Shown here piece by piece: positions 22,250-35,726 of a DNA stretch of 64,000 bases (positions are counted from its first letter, which is position 1; every line of letters starts with the position of its first letter). Position numbers and translations under genes: made by a program. The notes under the pieces are model-generated. The model had not been told where the DNA came from. It made no database searches and saw only the letters and a program-made list of their open reading frames with translations. The stretch is taken from assembly GCA_030686995.1 (NCBI GenBank), contig CM060697.1:42000015-42064014 (forward strand). Reading direction: 5' to 3'. This DNA is from Artemisia argyi. Its lineage: Eukaryota > Streptophyta > Magnoliopsida > Asterales > Asteraceae.

Positions 22250-25200
22250 ATGCGCACTCGGTCACAAACAAAACGTAAACATCAGAAAGACGTACCCGAG
22301 CTACGTACTGATACACAAGAATCAAAAACCGAGATGGCTGATATGCCACCACCACCATTACCACCCCCTGACCCTCCCAGGGATGTGCCAGCTCCCGATC
22401 TCCGAATGATGGAGGAGCTGTGCCAGCCTACCATGCAAGGGCGGGGTGGGCCTATTGCACCACTCACTATTGAGGCTACGGACTTTGGCCTCAAGCACCA
22501 CATGATCCAACAAGTCCAGAATTCGTGTCAATTTCACGGATTACCGGGTGACGATGCTAACAAGCATCTTGACAAATATCTCACGGTCACCCAAAGCATG
22601 AAACAGCATGGTGTCACCGATGATGCCCTCCGGCTGTACCTCTTTCCCTATTCTCTCACTCATCATGCCACTGCATGGTTTGACCGACTCCCAAAGAATT
22701 CTATTCGTACCTTTGATGAAATGGTAACCAAGTTTTTAGCAAAATATTTTCCACCTTCCATGGTTACCAAGTTACGAAATGATATCAGCAACTTCCGGCA
22801 ACGTCCCGATGAGTCTCTTTTTTAGGCTTGGGAGCGTTATAAGCTAGCTATTGATCGGTGCCCTAACCACAATATGTTGCAAGTTACCATCATAGATACC
22901 TTCTATAATGGTCTGACATTGAGGCACCGGGATATTCTCAATGCTGCTGCTGGTGGGACCTTTATGAAAAGGCGTCCCGAGAAGTGCTATGACTTAATTG
23001 AGAACATGACTGCCCACCATAACTTTTGGGATTCCTCCGCGGAGAGGGATGCGTCATGTCATTCAGTTACTCCTTCATCATCATCTCCTGAAATAATTGC
23101 TCTTACCAAAAAGATGGATGATATTTCTACGGCTGTGTTGAGAATGAACCAAACGATGCAAAATCAGGTTCAAAATCAACAAGTGAAAGCCGTGGCCCGA
23201 AGTTGTGAAACTTGTGGGGGCCCTCATCTGTATTCCGAGTGTCCAGCTACTGCTGGCTTTCCTCAAGAGAACGTCTATGCTGCTCACGGTTCCTACAATA
23301 CGGGGGGTAATTCTTACCAACCGCAAGGGGACCGTAATCTCTTAAGCTATCGTTCCAACAATTTTCTCGGACCTCCCGGTTTTAAACAAAATCAAAACCG
23401 TAACTCGAATCAGAATTTTAACCAAGGTCAAAACTCAAATTTCCAAAACCCGAATCAAAATCAAGGCCAGTTTAATCAAAACAATTTTCAAAATGGCAAT
23501 CAAAACCAAGGTTTTCAAGGAAATTTTCAAAGAAACCAAAATCAAGGAAATTACAATCAGGGTAATTTCAATCAGAGAAACAATTTTCAGGGGAACAACA
23601 ATCAAAATCAAGGGAATTTTCAAAACAATCGTGTTCAAAATCCTCCTTTTCAAAATCAAAACGTTGTTCCACCCTCGTCTTCCTCCGATGAAGTGCTAAA
23701 ACAATTTATGAAAGCACAAGAGGAAACGAATCGGTTATTGATCAGCAAGATTTCTGAGCTTCAGAAGTCTTTAAATGATCGACCCTCGGGCCCGGGTACA
23801 TTACCGAGCAACACGATCGCTAACCCGAGGGGCGATGTCAAAGCGATCACCACCCGAAGTGGGGTATCATACAATGGACCCTCGATTCCTTCTACCTCTT
23901 CTTCTCCTCCTAAGGTAGCGGAACGTTAGCCTGAGGTTACCACGGACAAGGTATTTCCTACTAATAACGGAGGTATCAATAACGTCCACCCTCAAGTTGT
24001 CCCAGTCCCGACTCATAAGTCGAAAGTTGTATTTGATCCCCCTGTGAGTTCTGATGAAATCCCAAAGAATGATCCTAAGCCTTCAATTCCATATCCTTCA
24101 CGTTTGAATGATCAAAAGAACCGTGAAAAATCTAACCATCAGATGGAAAAATTTTATCAAATTTTCCAAGAATTACACTTTGATATTAGCTTCGCGGATG
24201 CTCTTCTTCTCATGCCTAAGTTTGCTTCGACAATCAAAAATCTGATAAGCAACAAAGAAAAACTTTGTGAGATGGCAAAAACTCCTCTTAATGAGCATTG
24301 CTCAGCAGTGCTCCTGAAAAAGCTTCCCGAAAAGCTTGGAGATCCCGGGAAATTTCTCATTCCTTGTGTTTTCCCGGGGATGGTTGAATGCTTTGCCTTG
24401 GCCGATCTTGGCGCAAGCATTAACCTGATGCCTTACACAGTCTGGAACAGACTCTCACTTCCTGCTCTCACTCCGACCTGCATGACACTCGAGCTTGCAG
24501 ACCGTACCATATCCCGTCCTCTCGGCATTGCCGAAGATATCTTCGTGAAAGTTGGAAAGTTCCATTTTCCGGCAGATTTCGTGATTGTTGATTTCGATAC
24601 TGACCCACGAGTCCCTCTCATTCTCGGGAGGGGATTCTTAAGAACGGGTCGTGCTTTAATCGATGTATTCGAAGAAGAAATCACTCTACGTGTTGATGGT
24701 GAAGCCATCACATTCAATCTTGATCAAACTTCAAGATACTCCTCCAATTATGACGCTGAAACGGTTAACCGAATTGACATCATCGATGTTGCGTCTGAGG
24801 AGTCTTCTCAAGAAGTCCTTGGTTTCTCAGCAAGTGGCAGTACCAATCCTTCTACTGATCCTATCATTTCTGACTCTTCCCCTTCCCTCACCTCGTTTGA
24901 GGGAGGTGACTTCCTTCTGGAAGAGCTCGAGGCTTTTCTTGCTCAGGATAGTTCAATCCCAGATGGGATTGATGAAAACTATCTTGACCCGGAGGGGGAC
25001 ATTCTTCTCCTTGAAAGATTGTTAAATGACGATCCTTCACCCTCTCCGACTCAAAAATTACTTCATAAAGCGGAAGTCAAAAATGTTGAAATAACTGAAG
25101 ACTTTCCCGAGGTTGAGCTCAAGAACTTGCCTCCTCATCTAGAATATGCATTTCTGGAGGGTGATGATAAATTGCCCGTCATTATTGCTAAAGACTTGAA

Positions 25201-27963
25201 AGATGAGGAAAAAGCAGCACTCCTAAAGGTTCTTAAGTCACATAAACAAGCAATCGCTTGGAAACTCTCTGACATTAAAGGCATAAGCCCGAACTTTTGT
25301 ACTCATAAAATCTTAATGGAGGATGACTTAAAGCCAGCAGTGCGACAACAGAGAAGGGTAAATCTCAAAATCCACAAAGTTATCAAACAAGAGGTTCTAA
25401 AACTTCTTGATGCGGGATTGATTTACCCTATATCTGACAGTCCTTGGGTTAGCCCAATTCATTGTGTTCCTAAAAAGGGTGGCATTACCGTTGTCACCAA
25501 CGAGGATAACGAGTTGATTCCAACTCGTTTGGTCACGGGATGGCGAGTATGTATTGACTATCGAAAGTTGAATGAAGCCACTCGTAAAGACCATTTTCCT
25601 CTCCCTTTTATGGACCAGATGCTTGAAAGACTTGCGGGGAATGAATACTACTGCTTCCTCGATGGTTTTTCGGGTTACTTCCAAATCCCCATTGATCCCC
25701 AGGATCAAGAGAAGACTACCTTCACATGCCCCTACGGAAATTTTGCTTACAGACGTATGCCTTTCGGCTTATGTAATGCACCAGGCACGTTCCAGAGGTG
25801 CATGATGTCTATCTTTTCCGACATGATCGGGAAAACCATGGAGGTATTCATGGATGACTTTTCAGTCATCGGGGATTCATTCCAGACCTGTCTCTCCCAC
25901 TTGGAACAGATGCTTAAACGTTGTAAAGAAACGAATTTAAGTCTCAACTGGGAGAAGAGTCACTTTATGGTTAAAGAGGGCATTGTCCTCGGCCATAAAA
26001 TTTCAAAAAACGGGATTGAGGTTGACAAAGCCAAAATCGATGTCATTGCTAAATTACCTCATCCCACCACCGTTAAAGGTGTTAGGAGCTTTTTGGGTCA
26101 TACCGGCTTCTACCGTAGGTTTATCCAAGATTTCTCTAAGATTGCCCGGCCTATGACCCATCTCCTCGAGAAGGATGCTCCTTTCATCTTCTCTCCTGAG
26201 TGCATCGAAGCTTTTGAAACATTAAAGAAAAAGCTTACCGAGGCACCGATTCTTGTTGCCCCCGATTGGGACCTACCTTTTGAGCTTATGTACGATGCTA
26301 GTGATTTTGCCATAGGTGCGGTCTTGGGGCAACGCAAAGCAAAATACTTTCAGCCTATACACTACGCAAGTAAAACTATGACCGAGGCTCAAAGTCATTA
26401 CACCACCACTGAAAAAGAACTCCAAGCTATGGTATATGCCTGTGAGAAATTCCGGCCATACTTAATCCTGACTAAATGCGTAGTGTATACAGATCACTCG
26501 GCTTTGAAGTACCTATTTGCAAAGCAAGATGCAAAGCCGAGGCTTCTCCGTTGGGTTCTCCTCCTCCAAAAATTTGATATCATTATCCGTGATAAAAAAG
26601 GAGCCGAGAACCTTGCTGCTGATCATCTCTCACGATTAGAAAACCCACATCAAGATGTGTCCGAGAAACAAGAAATAAATGAAACATTCCCTCTCGAGAC
26701 ACTCAGTGCGGTTACTTTTCGTGGTAACTCTACTACCCCATGGTTTGCTGACTTTGCAAATTACCATGCGGGCAACTTCATCGTGAAGGGGATGACGTCC
26801 CAACAGAAAAACAAATTTTTCAAAGACGTCAAACATTACTTCTGGTACGACCCCTTCCTCTTCAAAATCTGTGCCGATCAAGTCATCAGGCGATGTGTAT
26901 ATGGACAGGAAGCCGCTGATATTCTCAAGGCTTGCCATGCTGGACCCACCGGGGGCCACCATAGTCCTAACTATACCGCCAAAAAGGTGTTTGATTCCGG
27001 TTTCTACTGGCCCACGATCTATAAGGATGCCCACGAGTTAGTCAAAGCCTGTGATGCTTGTCAGCGTCACGGGAATATTTCACAAAAGAACGAAATGCTA
27101 CAAAATGCCATTCAAGTTTGTGATATCTTTGACGTCTGGGGCATTGATTTTATGGGGCCATTCTCATCTTCTCGTGGAAATAAGTACATTCTCGTGGCTG
27201 TTGACTACTTGTCAAAATGGGTTGAGGCTAAGGCCTTACCCACTAACGATGCCCGAGTTGTTGTGAAATTCTTGAAATCCCTCTTTGCTCGTTTTGGAAC
27301 TCCACGTGCCATCATTAGTGATCGCGGTACCCACTTTTGCAATGATCAATTTGCAAAAGTCATGCTTAAGTACGGTGTTACTCATCATATTTCTACCGCG
27401 TATCACCCACAAACAAGTGGGCAGGTGGAGGTTTCCAACCGTGGTATAAAACGGATTCTTGAGAGGATAGTAGGTGAAAACCGTGCTTCCTGGTCGGATA
27501 AACTAGATGATGCACTCTGGGCCTTCCGTACAGCTTACAAAACACCCATCGGGTGTACTCCATACAAGCTTGTATACGGGAAGGCGTGTCATTTACCGAT
27601 CGAGCTCGAGCACAAAGCCTACTGGGCCTTGAAACATGCAAACTATGACCTTCATAAAGCGGGTGATCACCGTAAGAAAAGACAAAGAAGATTCACGACT
27701 CTAAGATTAAGAACCGCGTTTTCAACGTCGGTGACAAAGTCCTTCTTTTCAACTCAAGATTGAAGATCTTCTCGGGGAAATTAAAAACCCGATGGACTGG
27801 ACCATTCACTATTTCTAAAGTATATCCATACGGGACTGTTGAGTTATCTCAACCCGAAGGTCCCAACTTCAAAGTGAATGGTCATCGATTGAAACATTAT
27901 TTTGGAGAGGACATACCACCCATGGTTGTCCCGGATCTCCAAACTTTCCCCATGGACCAATGA
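22250..27963 (+). pseudogene. gag-pol: Element B gag-pol polyprotein, interrupted
   Basis: One frame runs from ATG 22250 (MRTRSQTKRK) to 27763 with TAG stops at 22823-22825 and 23927-23929. A small deletion near 27675 then shifts the frame, and the last 67 codons continue to 27963. In order: Gag capsid-like domain (about 22490-23030), zinc knuckle CX2CX3HX4C (near 23203), an N/Q-rich tract (23380-23670), a retropepsin with DLGAS (24404-24418), reverse transcriptase with FMDD (25847-25858), RNase H, an integrase with HHCC zinc finger and DDE core (first Asp near 27146), and the C-terminal integrase segment. There is no env-like frame or chromodomain. The domain order is Ty3 and the Gag style is Athila. 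The lesions make this copy non-autonomous, though few enough to imply a recent loss. Confidence 0.9.
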
Positions 27964-28257
27964 ATTCGGGGATCGAGTCAAGGTAGTGACTCGGTGAACA
28001 AAAATTAGCAACATATATGGGTTTTCACCCTTATTTCTGACTTCTTTCCACTTTCTACCACCCTAGTGTGGGGGAGTGGCCGTCCCCCACCGTTTGAAAA
28101 GTAAATATGTATATAAGTCTCATTTCAAAAAAAAAAAAAAAAATGAAAAATGTTTATATGTACAGAAAAATAAAGTGAAAAATAAAATCGATATTTCCAC
28201 AGTTAGATTCGAATATTAGCTTTTTCCGTTCAGAGATTCGGCATAATAGCCGGGACT

Positions 28258-28300
28258 TTGAATATTGAGGACAATATTCAATGCTAGTGTGGGGGGGGGG
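28258..28300 (+). promoter_or_regulatory. B hairpin plus G-tract module 2
   Basis: A 10-bp perfect stem (TTGAATATTG / CAATATTCAA, 28258-28267 and 28272-28281) surrounds the loop AGGA. TAGTGT and a G run follow 4 nt later. Confidence 0.65.
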
Positions 28301-28825
28301 GGGGGAATTCTTACGAATTTTATCACAAAACTTTCTAAGTACCCCCATTTTTAGGCCTAAATTTTTCAAAAATTTTTCACTTTATTTCAAAATTTTTGTG
28401 GTAATCAGTCCGCCAAAGTCTAAATGACAAATGGATTGGCTAGTCCAGGATCAAACAGCTCTTGGTAAAGACATCTCAAACCCGTTGATGGCTTGCAATT
28501 TGCCAAAAATTGTACGGTTCCTCAACTCCCCATATCCCATAAAGCAAATGAGTTGGCTAGCCCACAAGATTATGGCTTGTGGTAAAGGCCGTGGAAAATC
28601 CATAATTGGTAATCAGCTCACCAAGATGTTAACTTAGTCCATCAAGATGCTGGCTAGTCCAGAAGCAAACGGCTTTTGGTAAAGACTAATCAAATCCGTT
28701 GACAGCTGGTGGTTTGCTCAAAATCACACGGTTATCAGGTGTGCCACAGTTCTTACACCTGGCTACTCCAGAAGTGATGGCTTTTGGTAAAGAGATTTTC
28801 AAATCCATCAGGTTTTTCTCAAAAG

Positions 28826-28861
28826 ATTGTTAGGGACTAGCAATGTTTTAGTGTGGGGGAT
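28826..28861 (+). promoter_or_regulatory. B polypurine tract at the LTR with hairpin (module 3)
   Basis: The stem ATTGTTAG/CTAGCAAT (28826-28833, 28837-28844; one G-U pair) surrounds GGA, followed by TTTTAGTGTGGGGGA and the LTR start. The copy at 16979-16997 has a perfect 8-bp stem. Confidence 0.65.
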
Positions 28862-31800
28862 TGATGAGTGTGTAAATACTCATCATTTTTACCTTTTCTG
28901 AGCTGCCAAAACATCTAAAAACACTTAATATTGCATCAAAATAGTGAAAATTTCCCAGGAAAGTGTTTTACATGTTTCAAATGCAAAAATATCAAAAACA
29001 GATGAAAAACGCACAAAGTTTGCAAAATTAGCAGTTTCAGTCCCCCAACTTTCAAAAGTTGTCAAATCTAGTCCCTGGTTATTCTAAAAACTTGAAAAAA
29101 TCACCAATGGTCCTTTTAAATCAAAAAGTGACATAATTAGTCCTTTGGTGAAAAGTTTCACAAAATGTCAAGTTTAGTCCCTAAACTTTGAAAATTGTCA
29201 AAAATGGTCCCTGGGATATTAAAAACTTTGAGAAAAACAAATTTTGTCCTTGCAATAACTTTTTATGGCAGGATTGGTCCTTGGTGGAAAAGTTTGGTGA
29301 AATTACATGTTTGGTCCCTGAAGTTTAGAAGTTTGGCAGTTTTAGTCCCTGGTGCATTTAATATGGAAAAGTCAAATTTAGACCATACACTATTCATACT
29401 TTGGCATAATAGACCCTTGGAAACAATTTGGAAAAATGCCAAATCTCACCCTCCAACTTTACCAAAATTGCAAAAATGGTCCTTGTTAAACCTAAAGCCA
29501 AACCGGACCCTAAACTAATACTACTCCAACCTAAACCCAATCCAATCCACACCACAAGCCCACCCCCTCCTTTTCACTTGGGCCCAAAATACACTTCAAC
29601 CCACCAAAACCCCAAAATAATAACACCGGGTCAAACATTGACCCCCTTGGTCAAACCGGTCAAACTCCACCCCCTTTCTCCTTCCCTCCCCCATATCCTA
29701 ACTTGTCTGCAACTCAGTCACATCACCACCACCCTCTCCCACTTGTTCCACCACCCAAACAAACCCACTATACCTAACTAAGCCACCCACAATAAATGCT
29801 ACCCCCTTGTCTGATAACCAGAAGCAATTTGCAAAAATGAGTTTCCCGCCAAAACACGTGGAGCTTGATTAGGGTGTTGCAGTGATCCAATGGCTGAATT
29901 TAAAAGTGGGAAATGATCAGAGAGGGCAAAGAAACCCTAGAAGATGGCTATAAAAGGCAGAGGAGTGCAAGGAAGACGTGTGTAGTTTTTATTAGGAAAA
30001 TTAGTGTCGAATTAAATAGATTTTCAAATTCAGTTGTACTTTTTCTAATTCAAGCATTGTAATAGTAATCTCAGTGTATTTTTAATCTTTTGAAGTTATA
30101 AAATCTCAAGGTTTAGTTCTGTTTTGTGATTTTGCAATTTACTCTACTTTTTGAATTCCTTAACAACATCAGTGATCAAATGTACCAAGATTAATGGACT
30201 GAATTAGGCTCATTTAGGATCCCTTAAGCTTATTTAAGCTTTAGAGACTCTAAAACTCAGTATAACTAGAAAAACATCAAAAATCTAAAAAAGTCAAATA
30301 AAGTCAAATGTGGTGTTTAGCTTTTGTTTTCAGGTTTGGAGAAGCAGTGAAGAGCAAGCTTGGAGTTGAAGTTTGCCTATCTAAAGATAGGCTTCATAGG
30401 AAAATCCCTTGTTCAAGCTAGGGGTGTCTTGTAAGCCTTTGCTCATTTGAAATTTCCTCTAAAATCTTAGTTATTTATAGGTTTTGATTGCTTGTTTGCT
30501 TATTGCTAATCTGTGTTTTTTATGCTTATTCAGTGTTGTTTGAGTAGTTTATAGTTTAAGATAGCTAAATTGTTCATTAGAATTACTAGTTAACTTAAGT
30601 CATAGTTGTAACAGTCATACTAGCTCAAGTGGTATTCTTGTGAGTTAATGGTTACCATCTATTTCTAAACACTCAATTAAGCTTAATATTTCATAAGAAG
30701 TTGAATTTGAACAAACTCATAAGCTGTTATACCCTTTTAGCTTCTAAAAATCAAAACAGTCAAGCATAAGGGTGTGTTTGGATCAATGGATTCTTGAGTA
30801 TTGTGATCTGCCATTGTGGTTATTTTTGGTTCATACAAGTTGCTTAGGGTAATATTGGCTCAGAACAACCAAAATATTCAAGTCTTGTTAGTTAAAAAGT
30901 CAAAATCTCAAAAATTTACCTCTCACAGTTAACTGTGAGAGTTTTTGGGTGTCTAAATCCATCACATTAGCTTAATAGTTTGTTAATTCATAATAATTTA
31001 GCTTAGATATAGTCTATAACTTAATCTATAATCAATAGGAGTCAGTAGAAACTCAAATAAGTCAAATCTTGTGTTTTCCTTAAAAAGTCAAATTGCACCT
31101 TTCAGATTTTTGCAAAAGTTACAAGAATTTTTGTGATTTATGTGTTTGGATTAAGGATTTGAAATTTGTTGGAGTTAAACTTTACCACCTCAACTTCATT
31201 TTCCCAGGGTTGCTTAAATTTTGTGAATTTTCTTTGTGGACTAAATTGCCCTTGGAAGTGGACTGCAGGGCAAGCCATTGCCCTGTGCACTCAAACCCAT
31301 CTCACTCAGCCCACTTTGGTGGCTGTTGTAGCCCAAACCAGTGGGTCCCACAACCCACAGTTAGCTTTAGACAACCCCCTCCTACCAGGGATCAAGCATT
31401 GACCTTTGGTTTGACCTAGGATCAAGTGGACCCCACCTGGAATCCATCCCTAAGTCTGTCCCAACTCTGTGTTGAAATTCAGATTGCACAAGTGCTTATT
31501 TTGATCTTATCAGCTTATTTGAGACCATTGCTTGTTGTTTCTGGCTTATCTTAGTTTGTTTAGCTTATTTGTATCAAGTTTTGACATTATGGACCCCACC
31601 TACACTCATTTGAGCTAATTTGTCCATACAGTCAACATAAGTCAACTGTTTTGGTTTAGGGGGTGCATACAGCTTATTTATAAGCTATTTCAAAAGTGTT
31701 TTCACAAAAGTTTGCTATTTTCAGTAGTAAAGTAAGTTTGTAAAAGAAAATCCATGAAAAACCAATTTATTTTTAAGTGATAGTTTCTATTTAATTTAAT

Positions 31801-32916
31801 TTAAATTTTATTTTTCATTTTTAGATTTTTATTAAGTACTTAGTATTTTTATATTTTTATTAATTACCTTATATAGTAAAGTAATTTTAGTAAATTTTTC
31901 AGATTTTTATTCTGCCATTTAGTGTTTATTATATTTAAGATTAGTTTTCTTAATTATTAATTAATATTAAGTTTTAAATAGCATATTTAGTTTTTATAAT
32001 GAAAAACCTAGTTTTAATATTTTTTATAGCTCTTATATAATATATTAGACTTTTAGAAAATATAATTTTAATTTCTACTGTCCATTTTCCATTTTTCTTA
32101 TTTTAATTGTTTAAATTAGATTTAAAGTAATTAAAAGGTAAATAATTAGTAGAATAACCTTAAACATAATTTTTAGAAGTTTTTATAATTTTGTAGGATT
32201 CCTGTGATGGTTAAGTAATTTTATAAATTTTCTCATAATTTTCTAAGTTAATTTAGTATTAATATTAATTTAAATTAGTTATATTAGTTTAATTAAGTTA
32301 AATAGTTTTTAATTAATAAAAAACCCATAAAAAGACAAAAATATTTATTTTTATTTTTTATACTTTCCTCAAGTTCTAATTTAAGTTTAGAAATTATTTT
32401 TGCAAGTTTTTAGTTTAATTTGTAATATTTATAATTATAAGTTAATTTAAATTAGATTTAAATTAGATTTTAATTAGGTTTATTACTTAAATAATATTTA
32501 AATATTAAAACAATCACTTTTATAAATTCATTTTCATTTTCAAATTTCTTTTTAATTTTAAGTTTTCAAAAGTTTCAAAAGCACCCCCTGTAGTTTGTTA
32601 ATTTCCAAAACCCACTTTTTCAGTCTGATTGCGTGAATCTTAATTGTGAATTTGTGCATATTCTTGTATATCTGATTTTTGTGAATATTATATCTGTGTA
32701 CAAAAACCAAAATAACAGTAGCAAAATCAACTCCATATCATCTGGGCTACTGTCCTCAGTGCCACTCACTTATAAACGATTTCAAACGACACCATTTCAA
32801 TCTCGCTGGGACTTTAACGACCCGGGGACACACTATACCATCCACGGAGTATTGGGATAAGCTGTTTTTGACTAGTTGACCTTGGTCAATTATATCTGAT
32901 GGTTTAGCCTCAATCA
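28862..32916 (+). repeat. Element B 3' LTR, 4.05 kb
   Basis: It starts TGATGAGTGTG after the polypurine tract and ends CCTCAATCA at 32916. By eye it matches the left LTR except for scattered substitutions, a few small indels and the 19001-19696 block. It keeps the E2F-like, G-box and TATA sites. Confidence 0.85.
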
Positions 32917-33582
32917 GTTATGTTTTACTTCATCTTCCTGACATTCAATTCGTGAGATGGTTGGTTTGCTTGTAGCTTGCATATTTCACTTTCAATTTGT
33001 GAGCCATTTATTGTGACCACTTTATATTTATAAGGCTACTTAAGCTTTTAGTATATAAGATATTTAATATATTTTTTAATATTATTTTCTCACTCTCAAT
33101 TAAATCCACATCTTAATCCTAAACCAAATTTAAATCAAAATCCAAATCCTAATTATAAACCCATCTACAAACCAAACGGACCCTTAGATATCGCCATCTT
33201 GATATTCTTCCCCCCCCCCCTTTTTTAAATGCCCTTTCGTTTTACGACATACATGTTACACGATACATTTATTGTTAGGATGTAATATGTGACGGATCAA
33301 GGTGCGTCGGGCCCGGGACACTCATGTATTTTTGTGTCGTGGTGTTAATTTTGTTAAAAAAAATCAACTTTATATAAGTGCATCAGGTTTCAAAAACTTG
33401 TGTATGTAGTCATGTTTAATTTTCTCGAAGTGCACTTGATGATTTTTTGTGTTATAGTTCCATCCCAAGATGTCATAAATGTATATTTTCACGACAAATA
33501 TTGTCTTTTGCTATAAGAATCATTTTTCCGCGGCACACAACTAATTTTTAACGTCAAAACTGATTACTAGTGACAAAACGTA
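32917..33582. other. Intergenic with a MITE relative near 33110-33186
   Basis: The stretch ending ACAAACCAAACGGACCC is the inverse of the repeat at 8205-8231 plus 16119 onward. The rest is AT-rich with no coding signal. Confidence 0.35.
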
Positions 33583-33610
33583 CTAGCATAATACCCGGGC
33601 GTTGCATCGG
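33583..33610 (-). other. Helitron-type 3' terminus, minus strand
   Basis: On the minus strand the sequence reads CCCCGATGCAACGCCCGGG, TATTATG, then CTAG (33586-33583) followed by T. The layout resembles the 13372-13401 terminus, though the hairpin is degraded. If real, the element lies at higher coordinates and includes the gene fragments described next. No matching 5' TC end was identified. Confidence 0.4.
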
Positions 33611-33721
33611 GGATAGTTTTATATAAACACAAACACATTTAACTTGAACGTTTACATCGTATTAGACAATGATTAATTAGTCCCTCATTATTAACATCAT
33701 TTTCATCTTCTTTATTTCTTA

Positions 33722-33726
33722 ATATA

Positions 33727-33792
<66 letters not shown>
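33722..33792. repeat. (TA)n microsatellite
   Basis: About 35 TA units with one TG variant. Confidence 0.95.
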
Positions 33793-33796
<4 letters not shown>

Positions 33797-34011
33797 CGAA
33801 GAGCTACTTACAACTTCTACCAAGTAAATTGTAAGTGTTTAGTAATAAGCCACCCGAGAACCACCAGTGTTTACCTCCATTGCCCACAACCTATATAGCA
33901 TTATATCCGTGTGTTGCATGAGGGTAGTTTTATATCAACACAATAATATGTAGATATATGTTAACGTTTAACAACACAAACATGTTCCACACACGTTTTG
34001 ATATCAGCAAG

Positions 34012-34085
34012 CCCGTATCAGCAACGCCACATCAGCAAGCTCGTATCAGCAAGCCATATCGATAAGCCCATATCAGCAAGCCTTA
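34012..34085. repeat. Short irregular tandem repeat (TATCAGCAAGCC)
   Basis: Five to six degenerate copies of (A/G)TATCAGCAAGCC with variable 0-6 bp spacers. Confidence 0.6.
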
Positions 34086-34678
34086 TTGAGTCATCAGTTA
34101 TTTTCATGTGCAATCATCGTCTAAATCCAAACCATCTATAAACAAATAATTGGGATCTAATAATTGAGGTCTTCATGCTCATAGTCCTATCAAAAACTTG
34201 TGTCGATGGCATTCACAAAATTCATGCACATGTAACATGTTATAGGTCAAATCAGCATAAACTTGGGTTGTTGTTGTTGTCGGTATATTTGTCCACATCA
34301 GCTTCTTCTCAGTAACTTCGTAGTACTTGAAATTTGATTAATCTGATTTAGCAAACATGAATTCATTGATCACAATCAGAGATGCAGGAAGAAGAACCTG
34401 CATAATGATTAGATTGCATTCAAACTTGTGCATACTCAAACTATTTTTCATTCTTAAGACTTATGTAAATAAGCTTGCAGCTCCATTAAGTATGACTCCC
34501 AACATATGTTTCCAAAAGACCAAAAGAGCCTTAAGAGGCAAGTAAGCCAATACAACACTCCTTTAGAGTTTTGACTATATTTGCACGACTAATGTGACCC
34601 AGGAATAATTTAATTACGTGAACACCACAAAACATGGAAATAAACTAATAACATAAGACAATCCACAAGTTTAATTAC

Positions 34679-35067
34679 GAGAAAATCCCTTCGAAGATAT
34701 TAGCGACCGTGAAAGAGGACTGTGTAAAAACCACGATAAGGATCATATGCGTCCATACATATGGGCCAAACTGATACTTGTACATCTTTTTTTAGTGAGA
34801 GAATGAACCATGCAAAACCTGAACCATCACATTGAAATGACACAGATACAATGGTTATTTACAAGGTGTGAAAAAGGCTAATATTAAAAGATAACTACTA
34901 TAGTAGTTCACCAACATGGTATATACAAGAAATAACAGGTGACCATATGATATTTGATATGGTTGCCCACAACTTTATACAAAACCTTGCCTGTCATGAC
35001 TATATTGACAAGGCGCTGACTAAGAATAAGACCATATACAAATAGCATTGCCGTGAAGAAAAAGTGC
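34679..35067 (-). pseudogene. CDP-diacylglycerol synthase pseudogene, N-terminal block
   Basis: Two exon pieces are recognisable. 35067-34912 starts [19 protein letters not shown] after a TTTATTTCAG acceptor; 34818-34679 contains [12 protein letters not shown] and [16 protein letters not shown]. These match conserved membrane segments of plant phosphatidate cytidylyltransferase, which makes CDP-diacylglycerol from phosphatidate and CTP. A run of seven A (near 34790) shifts the frame in the second exon. Upstream N-terminal exons are not seen. The block lies downstream of exons that belong after it in the protein, so the gene copy is rearranged. Confidence 0.75.
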
Positions 35068-35726
35068 CTGAAATAAACATCCAACAACAACAATTACTTC
35101 AAGTTCGCTAAGAATCCCGTAACAGACCTCTATATCAGTACAAACTTTAACATAAAGATGGTTCTCATCATTAAAGTTTATAATCGAAAAAAGGAACCTA
35201 CTACAATCCTATACACAAAGTAGCCTGACGTTGACCAATGAGGATTAAGCAAACCAATTTAGCCAAGTTATACATACAAAGTATACTTATAGATCATAGC
35301 ATCCATATAAGTAGAGAGTTTTTTAAGGAGCTTTAAGCTATAAATGCAACCAAATATTAACAACCATGTCTATCAGAGATTACCTTCGTGTAAACCAACT
35401 CAGATAGAGTGCTAGTAATTGCTAGTCTTGTATTGTTATATAAACATTTCTTAACTTCACCATATTATAAATTTATATGCTTGCTTAAAATTTCAGCCGT
35501 GCAAACACCATATTCACATTTTAGATTAATGTGACTTAACTAATAGCTGAAACTATGTACTTAAGAAGTTCAACTGCTATGATTAGAACGAACATTTAAA
35601 GATATGCAGATGTAGGTAGTAGTTTGTATCTATATTTCATGATAACCTTCTAAGTTAACACACATGATGAGACATAACAGTTAATTAACAATGTATATAT
35701 TAAGCTAGCTATTTCAATTAAGTTAC
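35068..35726. other. Intron-like or filler DNA between scrambled pseudogene blocks
   Basis: AT-rich; I searched by eye for the missing N-terminal and C-terminal CDP-diacylglycerol synthase exons and saw none. Confidence 0.4.

Larger units (their letters stand above)
27964..28861 (+). other. Element B 3' untranslated region with three G-rich tracts and repeats
   Basis: No coding signal. G-tract 1 lies in a self-complementary stretch (28064-28090). G-tract 2 (from 28285, G15) follows a hairpin at 28258-28281, and G-tract 3 (28850-28860) abuts the LTR. Between tracts 2 and 3, a unit containing GGCTAG(T/C)CCA and TTGGTAAAGA recurs about four times (28434-28800). Confidence 0.7.
16798..32916 (+). 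mobile_element. Element B: Athila-like Ty3 LTR retrotransposon, truncated tandem
   Basis: The order is a 217-bp piece of internal 3' end (16798-17014), LTR (17015-21620), internal region with broken gag-pol, LTR (28862-32916). The LTRs begin TGATGAG and end CAATCA and are closely similar apart from a replacement block. The PBS is complementary to tRNA-Asp. The bases after the right LTR (GTTAT) do not match those before 16798 or 17015, so there is no target duplication, as expected for a truncated recombinant. Gag and Pol motifs and the PBS place it in the Athila/Tat group. Confidence 0.9.

Noticed and set aside
23435..23659. Minus-strand 74-residue frame rich in Ile, Val and Leu opposite B gag
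   Set aside because: It is the antisense shadow of the N/Q-rich gag tract.
27964..28861. Env-like third frame typical of some Athila elements
   Set aside because: No frame over about 70 codons follows pol in B, nor over about 100 codons in D; the regions are non-coding.
34012..34085. CRISPR-like repeat-spacer array
   Set aside because: Copies are short and irregular with 0-6 bp spacers, in a plant nuclear context; a simple tandem repeat.
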